Assembly (NCBI GenBank): GCA_947650285.1
Contig: CANTFL010001332.1
Coordinates: 62,001 to 126,000, forward strand
DNA length: 64,000 nt
Direction of reading: 5' to 3'
DNA from: Hyaloperonospora brassicae
Taxonomy: Eukaryota > Oomycota > Peronosporomycetes > Peronosporales > Peronosporaceae
Positions 57,242-64,000 of the stretch are shown here, one piece after another. The first letter of the stretch is position 1, and every line of letters begins with the position of its first letter. The notes under the pieces are model-generated. The model did not search any database. It saw only the letters and a list, made by a program, of their open reading frames with translations, and was not told the DNA's origin. Both the position numbers and the translations under genes were made by a program.

Positions 57242-57800
57242 TGTGACGGGACAATTGTTACACGTACCCACTGAGTAAGAGTTACTTAGCGGTATGATAC
57301 TAATACGGTACATAAGTACATGATTAAGTGTACCCAACCTTAAGTAGATACTATACATTAGTTGTATCCACCTTGAAGTGAATGATGTTCAGTCGGGACT
57401 GTACGTCTTTGTGACGTCATTTTAGGGAGTCATCAAAGAACGTCACCTATATTGAGAGACGCGCATCGATAGAGATGGCGTATAATCACTTGCATGTTTT
57501 AGCCAATCACGTTTAGGTTTCTATTAGATAGTTTCTATCCTAATATAAGTCAGTTTTAAATTTCTTTTCGATAACTAATTGCGCGTGGAAGGCTATTCAT
57601 AGCACCCACGGCGCAGCTAGGTGTCTGTTTAAGAGTTATTTGCGAGGTTTTCTCAGGCTACCGGCAACTGTTGAGTGCAGCGCCTTTGGCGTCGATCAAC
57701 CTCACCGTAGGACACGAGTAAGGCGCGTTAGACCGCTTCCTCACTGCGTTAAATTGTGTACTCGTAGTACGTGGCGGCTTAGTATAAGCGCCCGTCTATA
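57242..57800 (+). repeat. Possible LTR remnant with promoter-like motifs
   Basis: It starts TGTGACGGGACAATTG, with a CCAAT box (TAGCCAATCACG, about 57510) and a TATA-like TAATATAAG (about 57541). The far end is not defined and no partner is visible, so this is a weak call. Confidence 0.3.
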
Positions 57801-59099
57801 CAAGCATTTACTTAAGGGATGTTAATCTTCCCTCTTTTTTGGTAAAACCCCTTAGTTTTGTATGACACAAAATGTTTAGCTGATTATAAGGCATGCAATA
57901 TGTCTGCAATACATACATCAGCTAAGTTTAGCGTTTAAAAAACAAATCCAGCCAGGTCGCGTCTGTTCTTTTGCAGTCTTAGGTCTTTAGCAACAGTCCT
58001 TTTTCAGGATCAAGCATTATACTTTTGTGGATTTAAGCTGTGGAGACCACGTACGCGCGCAATTTCGCACTTTGTTATGTAAGCCGACGCTTTTGCAGCA
58101 GCGATGTATCCTTTCTACACAAAGAAAAGGTACGAGCACTAGTGAGTAATAAAAGTAACATTCTGAAATTCACTATAAATGCGCTTTCTACACCGCTTGC
58201 CTCACGTGGCCGCGGTCTTTGTGATGTTTTGTTTGGCGATTTTGTATAGTTTCGTCAAGTTTTTTGTCGTTACCAATTGTATCATTGCAAAATCGAAGCT
58301 CTCAATAAGGGGAGGCAAAAAACATGAATCTTAATACAACTGAGGAGACCTCTAAATTTCGCGCATATATTCAATTTGTGTGCTACATGGCAGCACGATT
58401 TCATTAAAGCATGGAAAAAAGTAAGGCTCTATGGTGGAGTGGTGATCACAAATTCTTCGTAATTTCGACTCTATATTGGCTCCCGGACGACCGATAAACG
58501 GGTGGGGGCTCCAATTCCGTTCTCTGTGTCTTCTTGTTCACCTTGTGTACCCGTCGGTGGGGCGGGTTGCGCTCTTCTTGGTGGACTTGACATGAAGCTA
58601 TATTTGACCATTTTGGGGATAGGGGTTGATCGGGTGGTAATTTATCCCTCGGTCAAACGCGAATGGATCAAGTGGAAATTCTTCACTCGATCTCAAGTAC
58701 ACTTGGACGCTCTCCCAGATTCGCCTGTATCCAAAAATGATGCTTGATCCGCGAGCCTTCTGGCCACTTGAGCCGTCTCGCGATCTTGATTCTGAATCGT
58801 AAGGCTCCCTGTGTCCGATCGCAGTTGGGGGGTGGGGTGAGAACTGATGTTCCGCCTGGTCAAAAAAATCCAAGGGCAAAGTTTGTGTAGACACAGACCG
58901 CTCTCTATGTAACAAGAGGCCAAATTCCCTGCCCAGGAGAAGTAGACGCGTGCAGTTCGTTTCAAATTTAATTCTGTTTAATATCAACAAACCAAATCCA
59001 AATCCTATGACGATGCCTATCTGGACGCTAGATCACTGTTGCGTATCGCCTGTCGATTTAATTCACATCGTGAATTATGTGGTTCACAGCAGATACTCT
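57801..59099. other. AT-rich gene-free stretch
   Basis: A 130-codon minus frame (58598-58990) is Ser/Arg-rich and may be a retroelement relic, but I see no domain. Confidence 0.3.
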
Positions 59100-59249
59100 G
59101 TTGCGGATCGCTCCGTAGCGGATCGCTTCATATTGGATCGCTAGGTAGCGGATTGCTAGGTAGTGTATCGCTCCGTGGTGGATCTCTCCGTGATGGATCG
59201 CTCCGTGGTGGATCGCTCGGGGGTAAATCGCTCGGGTAGTGGATCGCGG
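59100..59249. repeat. Minisatellite, about ten copies of a 15-bp unit
   Basis: The unit is close to GTAGCGGATCGCTCC. Copies vary (GTGGTGGATCGCTCC, GTAGTGTATCGCTCC and others) but keep the 15-bp period. It encodes a pentapeptide repeat of the SLRxG type in one frame by virtue of the period. A short TTATGTGTCCACA duplication follows at about 59267-59297. Confidence 0.85.
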
Positions 59250-61480
59250 TATGTGGTTTGCATCAATTATGTGTCCACATAATTATGTGTCCACACAATC
59301 AAGCATTACACACCCAGGTTAGATCGTGATCAATCTCTCGAGTCTCTGATCGGGCATCCACCGTCGAATCGCCGTTGCTTTTGAGACCTCTCATGTTTGA
59401 TAATCTTGACGATCCATTCCTCCAGATTGCTTCCATATTCACCTATTTTTCATTTTCCTTAGCGATATAATACTCTGGTTGATGTTCACCCCTTGAGAGA
59501 TCCGGTCCTTGTAATTTGGTGATTAGAGCCCTTGATTGCGGATCGTGATCGGTCAGTCGTCGGTCCTTGACTATACTCCTTCTTGACCGTTAGGTAGATC
59601 GATCCGCATAATTTCCACAATCATTTTCTTTCACTCAGTCGTTTGATCCCATCGTTCATGCCAACGGACCTATCTCTGAGCGCACTCCACCAATCAAATC
59701 GATCTCCCACTTAATGCGGTAGGCGCGATCCATACTTTCCACCTTATTCTTCTGCGCTTCTCCACAGTTCAATTTCAATGACAAACCACGTTGTCAGTGC
59801 TATAACCCATGTTAACAAGTTGAACCACGTTAATAAACGCTCGCGTGAGACAATTTGATTTTGTAAAGATATTAGAGCACAAACACTTTGAACTTTATTA
59901 GTTTTGTTCTTTTTGAATCTGACATTTCATTCTGCTAAATAAATGGTCTTCTGCAGAAAAGTGGGTGCTAGATCTCCTTGACTTCCACATCGTTCTGCAT
60001 TATGACCAACCCTGCTGACACGGATACATCTCTTTAGCAGGGTTAATGTCTGGCTGCCGCAATTTTCTCATATTCCGACGGGTACCTTTGCATCGATAAT
60101 GCGGTAGTCTGATTCATAAATGTCGATAATGATAGCTTCCCGCGTACCTAAACAATTTTGGATCTATACCACCACCAGCGTTAGCTGGTGCGCCGACAAT
60201 GGTGTCCAACAAACGAAGTTTCTTGTGATGATTATATATCCTTCTCTTTTAAATTTGACTACATTTAAACGTGAGACACAATATGTTCGTGCCGTACGGG
60301 TCGTTGTTCACCCAGTTGAAACCATGCACACGCGGGTATTCCATGGATACCTTTCAGAGACCTGACCAGTCCCATTTGTCATCCTTTTTCAGATAGTTCG
60401 TGTGTGCTCCCTACAAATCTGTCATCGACACATCTTTACAACATCAACAAATATGGGCCCGATAATCATGTCACCAGTAGCACGCTCCCTGGAATGTTGC
60501 TGTCTTATTCGGGCAAGATGACCATCGTATGTACTAAAAAGAATCATGTTTGGAAGGTTGTAGAGTTTTTAAATTCAGCTGCAATAACGTGAGACAGCGT
60601 CACCCTACCGGCTGATTGTGTGACGACTTGGCATATAAGACTACAACGTGACAGCCTGACAGCTATGACGATGACGCGACAACTTGAAAGCTGGGACGGA
60701 GCGATACGGTTGCAATGTGGGACCGATATACGGGATGAGCAGGTAAGGTGACACCATCTGACACGTACATGGTCAAGTTGCGCTGCCGTTGGGATGCATG
60801 TTGTAGTGATGATAAAGAAGAGTAGTTAATGCTAAATATGTGTTACTCATACTTCTAACTTTCTTTGCACAAGTGCAACCCCAACCAACACAAGCTTACG
60901 ATGTACCAGCTGGATCGCTGTAATAGCTTTCAGCTCATCGCCTAAAAAGACGTACGGCTCATCAAGCACACCGTGAAAATGGTAAAGCCTTGAGCTAGAG
61001 ATGCATGTTTCCTACTCATGGAGCTACAAATTTATTTCTAGTGCCTCATTGGCACTAATTCCGTGCAAAGTTGACGCACTCACAATCATAGCACCATGCA
61101 CCGACAAACTTCTCCGATAATTAAAAGAGTCACAGTTAGTGATAATAATAAGTGATAACAGTAATTCTCCAACCGCACTTGAATAACATATTGAATGTAT
61201 TGACCAATAGTGTGAGCGTAGTAATAAAAAAACCTATTTAGCGAGTCAAATTGAACAAAGGCAAAATTTATAACTAATCGGAGAGTAGATGCACAAGTAA
61301 AGCTCTTGCAGCTACCTCTCCGACGTATCAGGTCGAAGAGAACAGTGCTGGTATGGATATAACTATATAAACACCAAGTTATTCGCATATTATAAAAATA
61401 ACATCAAGCTCCGACATCTTTGACAAAAGGAGCTTAATTGCATGTTTTACAAACAACATCCAAGCTTTAACATATCCACC
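59250..61480. other. AT-rich gene-free stretch with a weak Copia-like relic
   Basis: No host gene is seen. At 60120-60365 the plus frame reads SRVPKQFWIYTTTSV and later VFHGYLSET. This recalls the end of Copia integrase (VPxxFW...VFxGYxxE), but the match is too thin to call a gene. Confidence 0.3.
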
Positions 61481-61489
61481 AAGGGTAAG

Positions 61490-63580
61490 TCTGACCGACC
61501 TAGCACCTGCCAGCACGAAGCGTGCCCGTGAGAACGCAGCGGGCTAAATTAAGAAGTTCTTCGAGCAAGAAGAGGTTACTTGGGAGTACCTGCAACAGTG
61601 CATGCAGCGCGAGAGGTAAACCTCTCGCCTAAGAAGCTGTGATGGACATGTTTAGCGTGTATTTCGAATTTAAGGAGAGCCGAAAGGGACATCTCTGAGC
61701 TCGACAATCGGTCATGCAGTACTTTTGACAAGCCAAGAATTGACTGCTGGAGCAGTTCCCACATGATATAGGAGTGGTTAGAAATAATTTGCTCAAGAAG
61801 GGGCAGACGCTCGAACGCCATTGCGTGAAGAGTGAGTTAGTGTCTTTTGTGAACATGGTCCCAGCCTGCACATAGTCTGCTCTCAAGAAAATGATGGATT
61901 ACTTGTATTCAGCTTAGGTTACTAGCTCTGACTACCAAGATGCGGCGCTGCTGTGTCTGCTTTGTTACCAATTTAAGCGTGCATAGGAACTCACAATGCT
62001 GCAAAAGACTGACCTGTCTATCGGCTCGGGAGAAATATTCTTCACCCGATTCATCCGACTGAAGAGCAAGGTCTATCACTGTTCCCTGACGAAGACTTCA
62101 CCACGTGTCCTCTGCTTGCGATAGCTCTCGCCCGCGTGAGCCACTCATCGCCAGTTATATCCGTACTGAGTGAACTTCTTGAGAGAATGGAAATTTCACA
62201 GTAGTTTATCTCCAGAAACTCCGCCCATCGATTTGCTCGATCACCCAGAAGTTGTGGTGTCTTCACCGGATATATTGTCCACCGCTGCTTCATAGGAGAG
62301 CATCCCAGATACCGCTTCTTGTGTGCACAGCTACGTCCACCGTGTTCTTGATCGGGTCGCTGTAAAAGCTGGCGTGTCCGAGCGCTTTACATCTAACTCT
62401 TTTCGTCTCGGAGGGGCGCAGAATGCGAATGGGGCTGGATTGTGCGTACAGTGCTTCTTCGACCGAGACGCCTGGAATATGGCAGCGACGAATAAGGCCT
62501 TCGCGTACGTCGCTGAAACAGATTCCGAAGACCACAAGGGTTTTCGGGTCTTGAGTGGGCGGCACGTCGATACCGACTTATCTATCCTATCACTTGATGT
62601 CTTCGACTCCGGTCCGCAGACAACGATACAAACTATTGCGACAGCGCTATTCAATGCATCTTAAGGGCTCATGACTACACAATACAACGTGAACAAAATG
62701 GTGATTGAAACGCTAATCACTTACCTGCTGCTTCAGAATACATCATTGAATGCAGCTCAAGAAAGACGGACCTGTAGTCACACGTTTGGAAGCTTGTGTA
62801 ATTCACCAAGATTACTCCGTCAGCGATCTTCTAGCTTGGTCTTCGCACCTAACCTGATACACGAAGAGAAATATGCAACCAAATCTCATTTAGGCTTTAT
62901 ACAGCACAATTTACATCACAAAGAAACCAATATATCTTCGTTTAGCTGCATTGATTAAACAGTTAATCAAGGTCAACAGAAAGCTCAAATCTCGTAAATC
63001 GATAACTGAAGCTGATGCCTACAACAAAGCACAACCAAAAACTAAACATAAAAGAAGTGAGGATAGAAGCAAAGAACTACCAGCCTAACGTCGCCGAACG
63101 AGCTCGTCAACAAACCTGAAGGAAGTCTGGTTCTACTGGTAAACTCAGTAAAAACGCCTTTGTGATTCGTGTGATAGCTCGAGCAAGCACAAGAAATCTA
63201 CCGTCTAAATTGTCGCTGCATTCATGAAGCTGTTTCTTGCTAATGGCTTCGTGCTTGATGAGACATCTCCACAGTATCGAGACGATGTGTTTAATTTTGG
63301 CGATGTCGCCGATATGCAGTTACTTTCGTTTTGTGTCGAGCACATCATCAAAGCCCGCGGAGCACAAAGCTTCCTCAAGCCCATGCGCAAGCTGCACGAA
63401 GATATTCAGCTAATTACACACATTCAACGATACAGACAACTTCAAGCCGCCGAACGCATTGCAGATCCATCACCTGCGCATACTACAAACTTTATCGGAT
63501 TCATTATCACATCCGCAGTACCGATAGACGTAGGTCTTCACGCCATTGTATACTGTTTGAGATATTATTGCATTAAATAA
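61490..63580 (+). mobile_element. Fossil Crypton-type tyrosine recombinase element
   Basis: A decayed plus-strand reading across several frames follows the oomycete Crypton recombinase. It includes KKFFEQEEVTWEYLQQCMQRE (to 61610), SVMQYF and NWLLEQFP, SDYQDAALLCLLCYQF, KTDLSIGSGEIFFTRFIRL and CPLLAIALARV. The catalytic end at 62323-62664 reads HRVLDRVAVKAGV, FTSNSFRLGGAQ and NMAATNKAFAYV. The Arg of KRA and SFR and the Tyr of AFAYV remain, but the His of the HxxR box is Asn. A frame at 63224-63580 (MKLFLANGFVLDET, YRDDVFNFGD, RIADPSPAHT) looks like the C-terminal domain that follows the recombinase in these elements. Numerous stops make it inactive. Confidence 0.7.
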
Positions 63581-63767
63581 TGAGAAATGCAACAAGTACA
63601 TATGAACAAGATCGGCGAGACGCGTTAGCTGGTCCTGACTCTCATTAAACAGCGTACATACATGATAGTTTAATAATCCATTTCAACCTTAATTGTCGAG
63701 GTCAGCTCGCTTAAAATGCTCTATAACATGTAAGAATCGTATCACGTGACGGCGTGTAATTGTCGTG
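63581..63767. other. Short AT-rich spacer
   Basis: Nothing is seen between the Crypton relic and the stop codon of the right-edge gene. Confidence 0.4.
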
Positions 63768-63922
63768 CTAGAAGGTCGAACTCGCCGTCGTCGTGTACAC
63801 TTTCTTCCGGTTATCATACATCATGTACGGATTGAACTCGCACCTGGTCTTCTTCTTGTCGCTGTAGTGCGACTGGAAGTATCCGACACCGTTCTTACTT
63901 GAGACGCCATTCGTGGTCAGAG
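63768..63922 (-). CDS. Last exon of an unidentified gene (partial)
   Basis: After a TTTGTAG acceptor (63924-63923), the minus strand encodes about 51 residues (NGVSSKNGVGYFQSHYSDKK, then CEFNPYMMYDNRKKVY) and a TAG. Only this frame is open, and it needs one base from a previous exon. No compatible donor is found up to 64000, so the intron runs out of the window. GC-rich third positions contrast with the AT-rich surroundings, which supports real coding. I do not recognise the family. Confidence 0.5.
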
Positions 63923-64000
63923 CTACAAATAAGCATCAATTTGTAATGATTAAAGTCGATCTTCCGACCGACCACATACATATTCACCACTTTAAATCTT

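Noticed and set aside
60120..60592. Independent Copia integrase gene
   Set aside because: Only two short segments resemble integrase, with frame breaks between them; recorded as a weak relic only.

Overview
The window is nuclear DNA from an oomycete, most likely a peronosporalean (Phytophthora or downy-mildew type). The evidence is short GTRNGT-type introns, compact GC-rich genes packed head to tail, TCATTYY-type initiator plus downstream element at one promoter, poly-Q runs, FYVE and GAF proteins of oomycete style, and a typical oomycete transposon set (Copia, LINE, Gypsy-like LTRs, Crypton tyrosine recombinase). I cannot name the species from sequence alone.

Layout. (1) 1-15160 is a gene-dense island: the 5' exon of a uracil phosphoribosyltransferase, an unusual zinc-ribbon short-chain dehydrogenase relative, a small two-exon membrane protein, a FYVE/GAF protein, a seven-exon PSP1-domain protein, a membrane cyclic-nucleotide phosphodiesterase whose N-terminus looks like a voltage-sensor domain, and a candidate secreted protein with a well-formed promoter. 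(2) 15161-28154 is a 13-kb AT-rich desert with no convincing gene. It holds three copies of one LTR family of about 442-464 bp (one a solo LTR with a perfect 5-bp target duplication) and a 137-bp tandem duplication. (3) 28155-41539 is a second gene island: a protein with four FAR1/WRKY-GCM1-like zinc domains, a PHD/ePHD protein, ADF/cofilin, eIF5A and PIG-G (GPI ethanolamine-phosphate transferase). (4) 42060-55090 is a nested transposon cluster: a tRNA-like relic, a complete but broken Ty1/Copia element with 176-bp LTRs and a half-tRNA-iMet type primer site, and a LINE in reverse orientation (ORF1, and ORF2 with endonuclease, RT and zinc domain) split by a Gypsy-like LTR fragment that carries a solo LTR. 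(5) 55090-63767 is a second desert with a 15-bp minisatellite, weak retroelement remnants and a fossil Crypton. The right edge carries the last exon of an unidentified minus-strand gene.

The genes do not form a pathway. They are mostly housekeeping (nucleotide salvage, translation, actin turnover, GPI-anchor synthesis), signalling (PDE, FYVE) and nuclear regulators (PHD, FAR1-like). The features most worth following up are the predicted voltage-sensor/phosphodiesterase fusion, the four-fold FAR1-like protein, which may be a domesticated transposase DNA-binding module, the SDR relative that lacks the catalytic tyrosine, and a 15-bp perfect hairpin between two convergent genes. Spliced models for the SDR, PSP1 and PIG-G genes were built by eye from GT/AG sites, frame continuity and family conservation; no transcript data were available.
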